This document shows, piece after piece, positions 39,223-50,139 of a stretch of 64,000 nucleotides of DNA (position 1 is the stretch's first letter; every line of letters starts with the position of its first letter). Source of the stretch: Luteimonas sp. MC1825 (lineage in GTDB: Bacteria; Pseudomonadota; Gammaproteobacteria; Xanthomonadales; Xanthomonadaceae); the NCBI RefSeq assembly GCF_014764385.1, contig NZ_CP061714.1:2294001-2358000 (forward strand). Direction: 5' to 3'. A model generated the notes under the pieces. It saw only the letters and a list, made by a program, of their open reading frames with translations, did not search any database and was not told the DNA's origin. The position numbers and the translations under genes were made by a program.

Positions 39223-39590
39223 ACGAGACCCGGCGCCGCGGCGCCGACGTCGAGGCCGCGGCGCGCACGCATCTCCTGCGCGCCGGTCTCGGCGACGTGG
39301 CGGCCAACGCCAGCTACAGGCTCGGCGAGCTCGACCTGGTGATGCGCGACGGCGACACCCTGGTGTTCGTGGAAGTGCGCTACCGCGCCAGCGCCGACTA
39401 CGGCGGCGGTGGCGGATCGGTCGACCGCGGCAAGCGCCGGCGCATCGTGCGCGCGGCGCAGCTGTTCCTGCTGCAGCACCCTGCCCTCGCCGAGTCGTAC
39501 TGCCGCTTCGACGTGATCGACGCCAGCGGCGATCCGGCCGCGCCGGACTTCACCTGGCACCGCGACGCGTTCCGGCTCGACGACGCCTGA
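39219..39590 (+). CDS. YraN family protein (UPF0102, endonuclease-like fold)
   Basis: A 123-residue protein of the UPF0102/YraN family. The PD-(D/E)XK-like core is visible as [21 protein letters not shown] (Glu37, Asp39, Glu52; Arg replaces the usual Lys after EV). The family has a nuclease-like fold but no settled function. The start is a TTG at 39219 overlapping the lpoA stop by 4 nt (TTGA); no ATG or GTG in frame fits, so coupling to lpoA is likely. The end converges with thiL. Confidence 0.88.
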   Translation: MNETRRRGADVEAAARTHLLRAGLGDVAANASYRLGELDLVMRDGDTLVFVEVRYRASADYGGGGGSVDRGKRRRIVRAAQLFLLQHPALAESYCRFDVIDASGDPAAPDFTWHRDAFRLDDA

Positions 39591-39600
39591 CGGGCCACGC

Positions 39601-40560
39601 TCAGTCGCCGAAGTGCACGTGCCCGCTGCGTGGCACGAGCCACGGCTGGCCGGCGCGGTGCGCGCGGACGCCGTGCGGTTCCACGGTCGTGCCGATGCGC
39701 GTGACCGCCACGTCCGCCGCGCGCCCCGCAGCCTCGATCGCGCTGTCCACTGACGCCGGCGCGGTGAAGCACAGTTCGTAGTCGTCGCCGCCACCGGCCT
39801 GCAGCGCACGCAGCGCATCGCCTGCCAACGCGGCCTGCAGCGCGGCACTGGCCGGCAGGGTGTCGACATCGATCTCCGCGCCCACGCCGCTCGCGGCGCA
39901 GACATGGCCGAGGTCGGCGAGCAGGCCGTCGGAGACATCCAGGCAGGCATGCGCAAGCCCGGCCAGCGCACGGCCCAAGGCGATGCGCGGCAGCGGACGG
40001 TCCAGGCGCGCGCGCAGCGCTGCGTCGATGCGGTCGATCGCGCCGCGCGCGCGCCACTGCGCGAGTGCCGCGGCGGCATCACCGAGCGTGCCGCTGACCC
40101 ACACGCCATCACCGACGCGTGCGCCGTCGCGGCGCAGGGCGGCGCCCGGCGCCACGAAGCCGTGCACGGTGACCGAGATCGACAGCGGCCCGCGCGTGGT
40201 GTCGCCACCCACCAGCGCCACGCGATGTTCGGCGGCCAGCGCCATGAAACCGTCGAGGAAGGCCGCGACCCACGCGGCGTCGCCTTCGGGCAGGGACAGC
40301 GACAGCGTGCACCACGCCGGCTCGGCGCCCATCGCAGCCAGGTCGGACAGGTTCACCGCCAGCGCCTTCCAGCCGATGTCGGCGGGCGCGGTGCCGGCGG
40401 GGAAATGCACGCCGGCGTTGAGCGTGTCCATGGCCACCACCAGCTCGCGGCCGGCGGGCACGTGGAGCACGGCGGCATCGTCGCCGATGCCGAGCAGCAC
40501 GTCGTCGCGGCCGTGGGCGGCCCGCGCGCGGATGAGGTCGATCAGTTCGAACTCGGCCAC
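39601..40560 (-). CDS. thiL: Thiamine-monophosphate kinase
   Basis: A 319-residue kinase that phosphorylates thiamine monophosphate to the pyrophosphate cofactor. The N-terminus is EFELIDLIRA; GIGDDAAVL (about 24-32) is the Mg/ATP loop, followed by DIGWKALAVNLSDLAAMGA, GGDTTRG and DVSDGLLADLGH, the AIRS-superfamily signatures. GTG 40560 follows the nusB stop by 16 nt and gives the family start (V)AEFELI; the upstream open frame is shadow. It ends the glyA-rib operon. Confidence 0.95.
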   Translation of the reverse strand: MAEFELIDLIRARAAHGRDDVLLGIGDDAAVLHVPAGRELVVAMDTLNAGVHFPAGTAPADIGWKALAVNLSDLAAMGAEPAWCTLSLSLPEGDAAWVAAFLDGFMALAAEHRVALVGGDTTRGPLSISVTVHGFVAPGAALRRDGARVGDGVWVSGTLGDAAAALAQWRARGAIDRIDAALRARLDRPLPRIALGRALAGLAHACLDVSDGLLADLGHVCAASGVGAEIDVDTLPASAALQAALAGDALRALQAGGGDDYELCFTAPASVDSAIEAAGRAADVAVTRIGTTVEPHGVRAHRAGQPWLVPRSGHVHFGD

Positions 40561-40576
40561 GGCCGCGTGCCGGCGG

Positions 40577-41050
40577 TCAGCCGCGCGGGGCCTGCACTTC
40601 GGCCGCGCGCCATTCGGCGGCGGCGCGGTCGAGCACGCCGTTGACATAGGTGTGGCCGTGCTCGGAGCCGAAGCGCTTGACGGTCTTCAACGCCTCGTCG
40701 ATCACCACCCGGTACGGCACGTCGATGCGGTGGCGCAGTTCGTAGGCGGCGATGCGCAGCATGGCGCGCTCGATGGGATCGACCTCGGCGATGCCGCGGT
40801 CGAGGAACGGGGCCAGCGCCTCGTCGAGCTCGCGGCGGTGGTTTTCCACGCCGCGCACCAGGTCCTCGAAATATTCGAGGTCGGCGACTTCCTTGGCCTG
40901 CTCGTGGGCGAGCTGCGAAATCGCGTCGCGGGCGTTGGCGCCCGACAGCTGCATGGCATACACCGCCTGCAGCGCGCGGCGCCGCGAGCGCGAGCGCGCC
41001 ACCGGGTCCATGCCGCCATGGCGCGCGCCACCGCCGCGATACGGCTTCAT
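40577..41050 (-). CDS. nusB: Transcription antitermination factor NusB
   Basis: A 157-residue all-helical factor that with NusE binds boxA RNA for rRNA antitermination. Segments such as [17 protein letters not shown] near the N-terminus and [18 protein letters not shown] followed by [16 protein letters not shown] are family signatures. ATG 41050 overlaps the ribH stop (ATGA). The N-terminus before RSRSRRR has a glycine/arginine-rich extension of about 20 residues. Confidence 0.95.
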   Translation of the reverse strand: MKPYRGGGARHGGMDPVARSRSRRRALQAVYAMQLSGANARDAISQLAHEQAKEVADLEYFEDLVRGVENHRRELDEALAPFLDRGIAEVDPIERAMLRIAAYELRHRIDVPYRVVIDEALKTVKRFGSEHGHTYVNGVLDRAAAEWRAAEVQAPRG

Positions 41051-41514
41051 GCCAGCACCGCCAGCAGGCTGGCCATCTCGAGCGCGACCAGTGCGCACTC
41101 CTCGCCCTTGTTGCCGTGGCTGCCACCGGCGCGGTTCTCGGCATCGGCCTGCTCGTCGACCGCGAGCACGCCGTTGGCCACCGGCACGCCGTGGTCAAGC
41201 TGCACGCGGGCCAGGCCGTCGGCGCAGCGGTCGGCGACGTGCTCGAAATGGCGGGTGTCGCCGCGCACCACGCAGCCCAGGGCGACGATGGCGGCATGCC
41301 GCCCGCCCTGCGCCAGGCGCGCGGCGGCCAGCGGGATCTCCCAGGCGCCGGGCACGCGGACCACGTCGACGTCATCCGCGGCCACGCCATGGCCATCGAA
41401 GGTCGCGCGCGCGCCGGCGACCAGCGCATCGACGATGCGCGGGTTCCAGCGGCTGGCGATGATGGCGAAGCGCGCGCCCTGGGGGGCGCGCAGGTCGCCT
41501 TCGTGGTGGGTCAT
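41047..41514 (-). CDS. ribH: 6,7-dimethyl-8-ribityllumazine synthase
   Basis: A 155-residue capsid-forming enzyme that condenses the ribitylaminouracil and dihydroxybutanone phosphate into lumazine. RVPGAWEIP (53-61) and GDTRHFEHV (85-93, with catalytic His89) are the active-site segments, and the substrate loop [16 protein letters not shown] strand precedes them. ATG 41514 ([12 protein letters not shown]) was chosen; ATG 41523 and 41541 are alternatives. It is coupled to nusB. Confidence 0.96.
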   Translation of the reverse strand: MTHHEGDLRAPQGARFAIIASRWNPRIVDALVAGARATFDGHGVAADDVDVVRVPGAWEIPLAAARLAQGGRHAAIVALGCVVRGDTRHFEHVADRCADGLARVQLDHGVPVANGVLAVDEQADAENRAGGSHGNKGEECALVALEMASLLAVLA

Positions 41515-41556
41515 GGGGGACATCCTCGGGTAGGCGGGCATTCTAGCCGAGCCGCA

Positions 41557-42681
41557 TTACGCGGGCGGGTCGACGTACCCGACGACTTCCAGGCCGAAAC
41601 CGGCCAGGCCGACCTGCTTGCGCGCGGTGCCCATCACCCGCAGCCGGCGCAGGCCAAGGTCGGCAAGGATCTGGCTGCCGGCGCCGTTGCGCCGCCATTC
41701 CAGCAGCGCCCCGCCGCGCGGTGCTTCGGCCGGCGCCGGAGCGGCTTCGTCTGCGGCGCGGATGCGCGCCAGCAGCACATCCGGGGTCTGGGCACCGTCG
41801 AGCAGCACCAGCGCGCCGCGACCCTCACGCGCGATCGCGGCCAGCACGTCGCCCACCGCCGGGCCGAAATCCGCCCTTTTCCAGTGCACGGCATCGGCGA
41901 GCGCATTGCGCACCTGCACGCGCACGAGCGTGGGCGTCTCGGGATCCGCGCCGGGCTCGCCACGCACCAGCGCGAAATGCAGGGCATGGCCAAGACGGTC
42001 GCGGTAGCTGTGGAGCTGGAACGGGCCGTGCGCAGTGTCGATCCGGCGCACGTCGACGCGCTCGACGGTGTGCTCGGTGGCCAGGCGATGGCGGATCAGC
42101 GCTTCAATGGACCCCATCTTCAGGCCGTGCTCGCGCGCGAACACCTCCAGCTCCGGGCGGCGCGCCATGGTGCCGTCGGGGTTGAGGATCTCGACCAGCA
42201 CGCCGGCCGGCTCCAGGCCGGCGAGCATCGCCAGATCGGCGGCCGCTTCGGTGTGGCCGGCGCGCGCCAGCACGCCGCCGGGCTGCGCGGCGAGCGGGAA
42301 GATGTGGCCCGGCTGGGCGAGGTCCGCGGGCGTCGCGTTCGGGCGCACCGCGGTGCGCACGGTGTGCGCGCGGTCGTAGGCGGAAATGCCGGTGGTAACG
42401 CCCTCGGCGGCCTCGATGCTGACGGTGAAGTTGGTGTGGTGCGAGGAGGTGTTGGACTGCACCATCGGCGGCAGGCCGAGCTGCGCGCAGCGCTCGCGGG
42501 TCAGCGACAGGCACACCAGGCCGCGCGCGTGGGTGACCATGAAATTGATGTCGGACGGCCGCACCAGCTCCGCGGCCATGATCAGGTCGCCCTCGTTCTC
42601 GCGATCCTCGTCGTCGACGATGACGACCATGCGGCCGGCGCGGAGTTCTTCGAGCAGTTCGGGGACGGTGGCGAAAGGCAT
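41557..42681 (-). CDS. ribB: 3,4-dihydroxy-2-butanone-4-phosphate synthase with degenerate GTP cyclohydrolase II domain
   Basis: A 374-residue protein. Residues 1-200 are a complete RibB domain: DDEDRENEGD (23-32) supplies the acidic metal site and RAGHTEAA (140-147) the conserved histidine loop; it makes dihydroxybutanone phosphate from ribulose 5-phosphate. Residues 205-374 resemble RibA (GTP cyclohydrolase II) in length and some strands (HSYRDRLGHALHFALVRG). The C-x(10)-CxC zinc site is absent, so this half is probably inactive as a cyclohydrolase and a separate ribA is expected elsewhere. Such RibB-RibA' hybrids are known. Confidence 0.92.
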   Translation of the reverse strand: MPFATVPELLEELRAGRMVVIVDDEDRENEGDLIMAAELVRPSDINFMVTHARGLVCLSLTRERCAQLGLPPMVQSNTSSHHTNFTVSIEAAEGVTTGISAYDRAHTVRTAVRPNATPADLAQPGHIFPLAAQPGGVLARAGHTEAAADLAMLAGLEPAGVLVEILNPDGTMARRPELEVFAREHGLKMGSIEALIRHRLATEHTVERVDVRRIDTAHGPFQLHSYRDRLGHALHFALVRGEPGADPETPTLVRVQVRNALADAVHWKRADFGPAVGDVLAAIAREGRGALVLLDGAQTPDVLLARIRAADEAAPAPAEAPRGGALLEWRRNGAGSQILADLGLRRLRVMGTARKQVGLAGFGLEVVGYVDPPA

Positions 42682-42684
42682 GGT

Positions 42685-43278
42685 TCAGCGGTCCTGCAGC
42701 AGGCGCTCGACGTAGCGGGCGACAAGGTCGATCTCGAGGTTGACGGGGTCGCCGACGGCGGTGTCGGCGAAGGCGGTGTTGGCGACGGTGTGCGGCACCA
42801 GCGCGACATCGAAGCTGTCATCCGCCACGGCATTCACCGTGAGGCTCACGCCGTCGACGCAGATCGACCCCTTGCGTGCGATGTACTTCATCAGCGCGGC
42901 CGGGGCCTGGAAGCGCCAGCGCTGGGCACGGCCGTCGTCGCTGACCGCGAGCACGCGGCCGACGCCGTCGACATGGCCGCTGACCAGGTGCCCGCCGAGG
43001 CGGTCGCTGGCGCGCATGGCGCGCTCGAGGTTCACCGCCGCGCCTTCGGCGAGCGCGCCGAGCGTGGTCAGGGCGAGGGTCTCGTTGGAGGCATCCGCCT
43101 CGAAATGCCCGGCATCGAACGCGACCACGGTCAGGCAGGTGCCGTTGACGGCGATGCTCTCGCCCAGGGCCGGATCGGCGAACGGCAGGCGGCCGACGGC
43201 GATGCGCAGGCGGGCGTCGCCGCCGCGTGCTTCACGCCGGTCGAGGGTGCCGACCGCTTCGATGATTCCGGTGAACAT
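42685..43278 (-). CDS. ribE: Riboflavin synthase, alpha chain
   Basis: A 197-residue protein with two homologous lumazine-binding halves. It starts MFTGIIEAVG, with GESIAVNGTCLTV (about 39-51) in the first half and the matching KGSICVDGVSLTVN in the second; SGHVDGVG lies between. It dismutates two lumazines to riboflavin. ATG 43278 is fixed by the MFTGII start. It is followed 3 nt later by ribBA. Confidence 0.96.
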   Translation of the reverse strand: MFTGIIEAVGTLDRREARGGDARLRIAVGRLPFADPALGESIAVNGTCLTVVAFDAGHFEADASNETLALTTLGALAEGAAVNLERAMRASDRLGGHLVSGHVDGVGRVLAVSDDGRAQRWRFQAPAALMKYIARKGSICVDGVSLTVNAVADDSFDVALVPHTVANTAFADTAVGDPVNLEIDLVARYVERLLQDR

Positions 43279-43483
43279 GCAGGCCTTCCGCCGTCCGTCT
43301 GGGCTCCGCGTGCGCCGCGCGCCACGCGGCCCGGCACCCGCGGAACGGGGCAGGCGCAGGCGTCGGGTGCTGCCGCGTGCCGGGGCATCCGGCGGCGCGG
43401 ATTCTAGCATCGGGGTCGCGGGCGGCCCCGGGGACGGTGCGTCCCGGCAGCGGCGTCGCAGCGGGTTGCGGGCCGCGCCGCGC
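43279..43483. other. Intergenic gap between ribD and ribE, nothing recognised
   Basis: A 205-nt GC-rich gap on an otherwise tightly packed operon. I looked for an FMN riboswitch, which often precedes riboflavin genes, and did not find its conserved blocks. No reading frame with a credible start and no clean terminator are seen. Confidence 0.5.
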
Positions 43484-44617
43484 TCACGCGGCCGGTGCGG
43501 CGGACGGCGCGTCGACCCGCGTGGCCGCCTGGACCGGGTACAGGCGCATGCGCATGTCCTCGCCCACCTGCACCGTCTCCTCGACCCGCATCTGCATGCG
43601 GTGCGCCATGTCGGCGATGCCAAGGCCTGCGAACAACGGCCGCGCGTGCGCGCCGAGCAGGATCGGCGCCATGTAGATCAGCATCTCGTCGACCAGCCCG
43701 GCGTGCAGGAACGCGCCGGCCAGCGTGGCGCCGGCTTCGAGCTGGACTTCATTGATGCCGCGCGTGGCCAGCAGCCGCAGCACGGCGTCGAGGTCCAGCG
43801 CATTGCCCTGCGACGGCACCGCCACCCGGTCGATGCCGGCCAGGCGCGGCGGCTTGGCGTTGCCGGCGTGCAGGTACAGCGTGGGCGCGGCGCCCTCGCG
43901 CACGCGTCCGCGCGCCACGGTGGCCAGGCCGGGATCGAGGACCACGCGCAGCGGCGGCACGAAGTCCGCGCCGTCGGCCATGCGCACGGTGAGCTGCGGA
44001 TCGTCGGCAAGCACCGTGCCCGAACCCGTGAGCAGCGCGCCGCTGCGCGCGCGCCAGCGCATCACGTCCTCGCGCGAGGCGTCGCCGCTGATCCACTTCG
44101 ACTCGCCGTTGGCGAGCGCGGTGCGTCCGTCCAGGCTCATTGCCAGCTTGACGCGCAGCCATGGCCGGCCGCGCTCCAGGCGCGCCAGGTAGCCGCGGTT
44201 GAGCACGCGGGCCTGCGCCTCCATCAGGCCCGACTCGACCGCGATGCCGGCCGCGCGCAGGCGCTCGAAGCCGCTGCCGTCGACTTCCGGGAACGGGTCG
44301 CGCATCGCCGCCACCACGCGCGCCACGCCGGCGGCCACCAGGGCGTCCGCGCAGGGTCCCGTGGCGCCGGTATGCGCGCAGGGTTCAAGGGTGACGTAGG
44401 CAGTGGCGCCTCGCGCGCGCTCCCCGGCCGCCTCGAGTGCATGGACCTCGGCATGCGGACCGCCGGCGCGCTGGTGCCAGCCTTCGCCGACCACCTCGTC
44501 GCCATGCGCCAGCACGCAGCCGACCATCGGATTGGGTTTGGTGGTCCATGCGCCGCGCTCGGCGAGGCGCAGTGCGTGCGCCATCATGGCGTGATCGACA
44601 GCCGGAAATCCCTGCAT
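43484..44617 (-). CDS. ribD: Bifunctional riboflavin deaminase/reductase RibD
   Basis: A 377-residue fusion: an N-terminal pyrimidine deaminase with the zinc site HAE (55-57), C80 and C89 in EPCAHTGATGPC, and a C-terminal reductase of the DHFR-like type with KLAMSLDGRTAL and WISGDASREDVMRWRA. It performs two successive steps after GTP cyclohydrolase. ATG 44617 shares one base with the stop of the upstream DUF4272 gene (TGATG). The length is normal. Confidence 0.96.
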   Translation of the reverse strand: MQGFPAVDHAMMAHALRLAERGAWTTKPNPMVGCVLAHGDEVVGEGWHQRAGGPHAEVHALEAAGERARGATAYVTLEPCAHTGATGPCADALVAAGVARVVAAMRDPFPEVDGSGFERLRAAGIAVESGLMEAQARVLNRGYLARLERGRPWLRVKLAMSLDGRTALANGESKWISGDASREDVMRWRARSGALLTGSGTVLADDPQLTVRMADGADFVPPLRVVLDPGLATVARGRVREGAAPTLYLHAGNAKPPRLAGIDRVAVPSQGNALDLDAVLRLLATRGINEVQLEAGATLAGAFLHAGLVDEMLIYMAPILLGAHARPLFAGLGIADMAHRMQMRVEETVQVGEDMRMRLYPVQAATRVDAPSAAPAA

Positions 44618-45336
44618 CAGGTGCTGGTGTCCACGTTGGAGTAGAGGGGGTCGCCGCCGAGCAGCCAGTTGGCCGCCTGGTGGCGCTCGCCGGCGATGCT
44701 CAGGCAGCGCTGCAGCTGCTCATCGTCGGCCTGGTCGATGCGCACGCCTTCGATGGCCAGGTCGCCGTCGAGCAGCGCGCTTTCGTCGACGTCCAGGCTG
44801 GCCCAGCTGCACTCGCGCACGAAGGCCGCGAAGTCCATGGGCTGCGGATGCAGCTGCCAGTCCCGGAGGCGCCAGTGCAGCGCGAGCTGTTGCGCGGCGA
44901 ACGTGTCGAGCGCGCGTTCGCCGCGCAGCTGCGGCGCGGGATCGCGGTCCAGGGGCGTGTCGTGGAGGAAACCCACCGCCTCGGCGGCCGCCACCGGATC
45001 GACCAGGCGGTCGTGGGCCAGCCCCGGCTGCAGGTCCATCGCCCAGCCCAGGACGTACAGGCCCTCGGCGCGCCAGCTGGCGTCGATCGCGGCCTTGTCC
45101 GCGAGTCGCCCGAGCGGCGTGGTGATGAGCTCGACCTCCGCCGGCTCCAGGGCGGCCATCAGATGGGCGGCATCGAGCCAGGCCCGCAGGCGCAGGTGCA
45201 TCGCCTCCGCTTCCGGGTCGCCCGGATCCTGCTCCAGGGCGGCGCGACAGGCGATGCTGGCCAGGGCCAGCGCGCGCGCGTGCACGTGGCGCGCGCCCGG
45301 GCGTGGATGCAGGCCCGCTTCGCCGGGGTGCTGCAT
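44617..45336 (-). CDS. DUF4272 domain-containing protein
   Basis: A 239-residue soluble protein. The SWRAEGLYVLGWAMDL stretch (about 90-105) and the preceding AALEPAEVELITTPLGR, with an R/S-containing ERCLSIAGERHQAANWL-like C-terminal helix, match the domain DUF4272, whose role is unknown. It has no signal peptide and no catalytic signature. ATG 45336 lies 5 nt after the nrdR stop, and its end is coupled to ribD, so it is embedded in the glyA-rib operon. Its presence there is a feature I cannot explain functionally. Confidence 0.8.
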   Translation of the reverse strand: MQHPGEAGLHPRPGARHVHARALALASIACRAALEQDPGDPEAEAMHLRLRAWLDAAHLMAALEPAEVELITTPLGRLADKAAIDASWRAEGLYVLGWAMDLQPGLAHDRLVDPVAAAEAVGFLHDTPLDRDPAPQLRGERALDTFAAQQLALHWRLRDWQLHPQPMDFAAFVRECSWASLDVDESALLDGDLAIEGVRIDQADDEQLQRCLSIAGERHQAANWLLGGDPLYSNVDTST

Positions 45337-45341
45337 CGGGC

Positions 45342-45875
45342 TCAGCGCTTGCGGCCCTTGCCCGAGCGCGCATCGAACGGCAGCACGTCGCCGCCGAGCA
45401 GGGGCAGTTGGCCATCGCCCGGGGCTTCGCGTTCGAGGCGGTCGAGCTGCTCGCGGAAATCGGCGACGTCCTCGAATGCCTGGTACACCGAGGCGAAGCG
45501 CACGAAGGCGATGTGGTCGAGCTTGCGCAGCTCGGCCATCACGAACTCGCCCACCCGGCGCGAGGCGATCTCGCGCTCGGTGGTCATGCGCAGCTGGTGC
45601 ACCACCGCACGCACCGAGGCTTCGATCTGCTCCTCGGAAACCGCGCGCTTGTGCAGCGCGCGGTCGAAGCCCAGGCGCAGCTTGCGCGCGTCGAAATTCT
45701 CGCGGCGGCCATCGGACTTGATGATCGCCGGCAGTTTCAGCTCGATGGTCTCCAGCGTCGAGAAGCGCTCGCCACAGGCCTCGCACTCGCGGCGACGGCG
45801 GATGGTCGCGCCGTCGTCGCTCACCCGCGAGTCGATCACGCGGGTGTCGTGGTGCTGGCAGAAGAGGCAATGCAT
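45342..45875 (-). CDS. nrdR: Transcriptional repressor NrdR
   Basis: A 177-residue zinc-ribbon/ATP-cone repressor of ribonucleotide reductase genes. The ribbon ligands C3, C6, C31 and C34 are intact (MHCLFC and CEAC), RRRR precedes the second pair, and the ATP cone spans about 49-139 with [16 protein letters not shown] 45875 gives the invariant MHC start. It follows glyA in the same orientation, as in many proteobacteria. No NrdR box is evident in its own upstream region. Confidence 0.96.
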   Translation of the reverse strand: MHCLFCQHHDTRVIDSRVSDDGATIRRRRECEACGERFSTLETIELKLPAIIKSDGRRENFDARKLRLGFDRALHKRAVSEEQIEASVRAVVHQLRMTTEREIASRRVGEFVMAELRKLDHIAFVRFASVYQAFEDVADFREQLDRLEREAPGDGQLPLLGGDVLPFDARSGKGRKR

Positions 45876-45929
45876 CGTCGGCGGGCGCTCTGGTGCTGTG
45901 GCGGGGTGTCGAGCCGGTCCGGCCTCACC

Positions 45930-47213
<1,284 letters not shown>

Positions 47214-47331
47214 GGTCACTCCGGGCGGAAGATGGGGTTCGGGCAATTGTAGCCCGCGGCCGCCAACGACCCCGCCGCACAGGAGCGGTGTCGTCTCCCC
47301 ATGGAGTGGAAGCGCGGCGCTTGTATCGGCG

Positions 47332-47427
47332 CCGGGTACCAAGGCCCTTGAGGACTCATGTCCCCCGGCGATGGCCTGCGGCCATCGCCTCCTCCTTGAC
47401 TTCGCCCTCAAGGGCCTTGGCACCCGG
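47332..47427 (+). repeat. Nested inverted repeat, copy 1
   Basis: Outer arms at 47332-47353 and 47406-47427 are complementary over 22 nt with one mismatch (core CAAGGCCCTTGAGG). Inside lies a second perfect 10-bp hairpin, GGCGATGGCC (47367-47376) and GGCCATCGCC (47380-47389), with loop TGC. CCCCC precedes the hairpin and TCCTCCTTGACTTC (47390-47403) follows it. The same flanks recur, reversed, in copy 2 with a different but still paired stem. There is no T tract, so a plain terminator is unlikely. Confidence 0.85.
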
Positions 47428-47519
47428 TCCGCCGCACTTCGCGGTGGTTTGAGGAGCGAAGCCGCTGCCCGCAAGCTCGCGCACGGTCGCGGTACCGGCA
47501 GCCGGAGCAAAGCCCCGCA

Positions 47520-47610
47520 GTGGCCGCGAGGCCGTCGCGGGGAAGTCAAGGAGGAGGCATCCGCCGCCAGGCGGATGCCGGGGGCGAAGCCGCGACGGCC
47601 TCGCGGCCAC
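47520..47610 (-). repeat. Nested inverted repeat, copy 2 (opposite orientation)
   Basis: Outer arms at 47520-47540 and 47590-47610 pair perfectly over 21 nt (GTGGCCGCGAGG...). The inner hairpin is GGCATCCGCC (47556-47565) and GGCGGATGCC (47570-47579) with a 4-nt loop. Read on the minus strand it has CCCCC before the hairpin and TCCTCCTTGACTTC (47555-47542) after it, identical to copy 1. Four of the ten stem positions differ from copy 1 and all are compensated on the opposite arm. Confidence 0.85.
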
Positions 47611-47627
47611 CACCGGGCTCCAGAGCC

Positions 47628-47653
47628 AAAAAAAGCGCGCCCTGAGGCGCGCC
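47628..47653 (-). terminator. Rho-independent terminator of the RcnB-like gene
   Basis: On the minus strand GCGCGCC (47652-47646) pairs with GGCGCGC (47641-47635) across a 4-nt loop, followed directly by seven T (47634-47628). It begins about 20 nt past the stop codon at 47676. Confidence 0.9.
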
Positions 47654-47675
47654 CTTGGTTCAAACCTGGCCGGAC

Positions 47676-48179
47676 TCAGCGGCCGAGGAAGATGTCCGCG
47701 ATGATCCCGGTGGCCACCGCGACCAGCAGGAATTCGCCGGCGTCGCTGCGCCGCCAGTGGTGGCCGCGCGGGGGATGGCGCAGGCCGTAGTGGCGGTAGT
47801 CCTGGACCACGTAGGTGGGGGCGTAGCCGGCGTACTGGTAATGGCGGCCACGGGCCCACGGCGGCGGACCGCGGTGGCCACGATTGTGGTGCACCACCAC
47901 CGGCGAGCGGGACACGTAGACCACGTGGTCGCGATGCCCCTTGCCATGGCCCTTCCCGTGGCCCTTGCCACGGCGCGAATCGCGGTCGCGGTCTCGGCGG
48001 TAGTCGTCACGGGCATAGCGGTCGTTGCCGTAGCCACGCTCGTAGCCCCGGTCGTAGCTGCGGTCATGGCCGCGATCGTTGCCGCGGCGGCCGTCGTCAC
48101 GCGCCATGGCCGGAGCGGCGAAAACCGCGCCGAAGGCCAGCAACAAGGTGGCCAGTGCAAGGGTCCTGGTGTGTTTCAT
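47676..48179 (-). CDS. RcnB-family periplasmic protein with basic low-complexity region
   Basis: A 167-residue exported protein: signal peptide 1-26 (cleavage after APAMA), a low-complexity segment (27-85) of DR/RG pairs and GHGK repeats, and a C-terminal RcnB-type domain from about 108 with YQYAGYAPTYVVQDYRHYGLRHPPRGHHW and a final hydrophobic GEFLLVAVATGIIADIFL. RcnB in E. coli helps nickel/cobalt homeostasis. The histidine-rich repeats here could bind metal, but the family is broad and function is not shown. ATG 48179 was chosen for the signal peptide. It stands alone with its own terminator. Confidence 0.75.
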   Translation of the reverse strand: MKHTRTLALATLLLAFGAVFAAPAMARDDGRRGNDRGHDRSYDRGYERGYGNDRYARDDYRRDRDRDSRRGKGHGKGHGKGHRDHVVYVSRSPVVVHHNRGHRGPPPWARGRHYQYAGYAPTYVVQDYRHYGLRHPPRGHHWRRSDAGEFLLVAVATGIIADIFLGR

Positions 48180-48307
48180 CGCCGTCTCCCGTGGTGGTGC
48201 AGCGACTATCGGCAAACCGTCCTGAACGAATGCACTACCTGCGCGGCGCGCTCCCGGGACCATTCAGATTCGGCAAGCCCGCCTCGGCGGGTCCGCGCAT
48301 GGCCCGC

Positions 48308-48313
48308 TATAAT
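48308..48313 (+). promoter_or_regulatory. Candidate -10 element upstream of ettA
   Basis: A perfect TATAAT lies 72 nt before the ettA ATG in an otherwise GC-rich context. No good -35 sits at the proper distance, so only the -10 is supported. Confidence 0.4.
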
Positions 48314-48384
48314 CGCGCCATCCCCAGCCACCGATCCTGCCCGCGCACCCGCATGGGCGGCGGCGGCGTCGCACCGGAGCTTCC

Positions 48385-50046
<1,662 letters not shown>

Positions 50047-50054
50047 GGGCGTTT

Positions 50055-50124
50055 TTGCCACGGACCTGCGCGGATGGACGCGCAGATCCGCGGCCAAGGA
50101 ATCTTTTGACCTGATCCGTGGCAA
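50055..50124. repeat. Nested inverted repeat between ettA and pyrF
   Basis: TTGCCACGGA (50055-50064) is complementary to TCCGTGGCAA (50115-50124). Just inside the left arm, CTGCGCG (50066-50072) pairs with CGCGCAG (50079-50085). T-rich and A-rich ends extend the outer stem. It could act as an ettA terminator or be a dispersed intergenic repeat; CCACGGAT-type repeats are familiar from xanthomonad intergenic DNA. It lacks the flanks shared by the copies at 47332 and 47520. Confidence 0.6.
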
Positions 50125-50139
50125 GAAAGGAAACTTCCG

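Larger units (their letters stand above)
47214..47675. other. 462-nt non-coding stretch between glyA and the RcnB-like gene
   Basis: This is the largest non-coding stretch in the window. It contains, from left to right, the glyA upstream region (a GGCGGAAG-type leader near 47221), a nested inverted repeat (47332-47427), about 90 nt of unremarkable GC-rich spacer, a second nested inverted repeat in the opposite orientation (47520-47610), and a terminator for the RcnB-like gene (47628-47653). Open frames across it are artefacts of composition. Confidence 0.7.

Noticed and set aside
43279-43483. FMN riboswitch between ribD and ribE
   Set aside because: The conserved FMN-aptamer blocks (AGGGGCAAT-like and the multi-stem core) are not present on either strand.
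47950-48010. CRISPR-like repetition in the GHGKGH-coding stretch
   Set aside because: Repeats are short, in frame and within a signal-peptide-bearing protein; there are no spacers of constant length.
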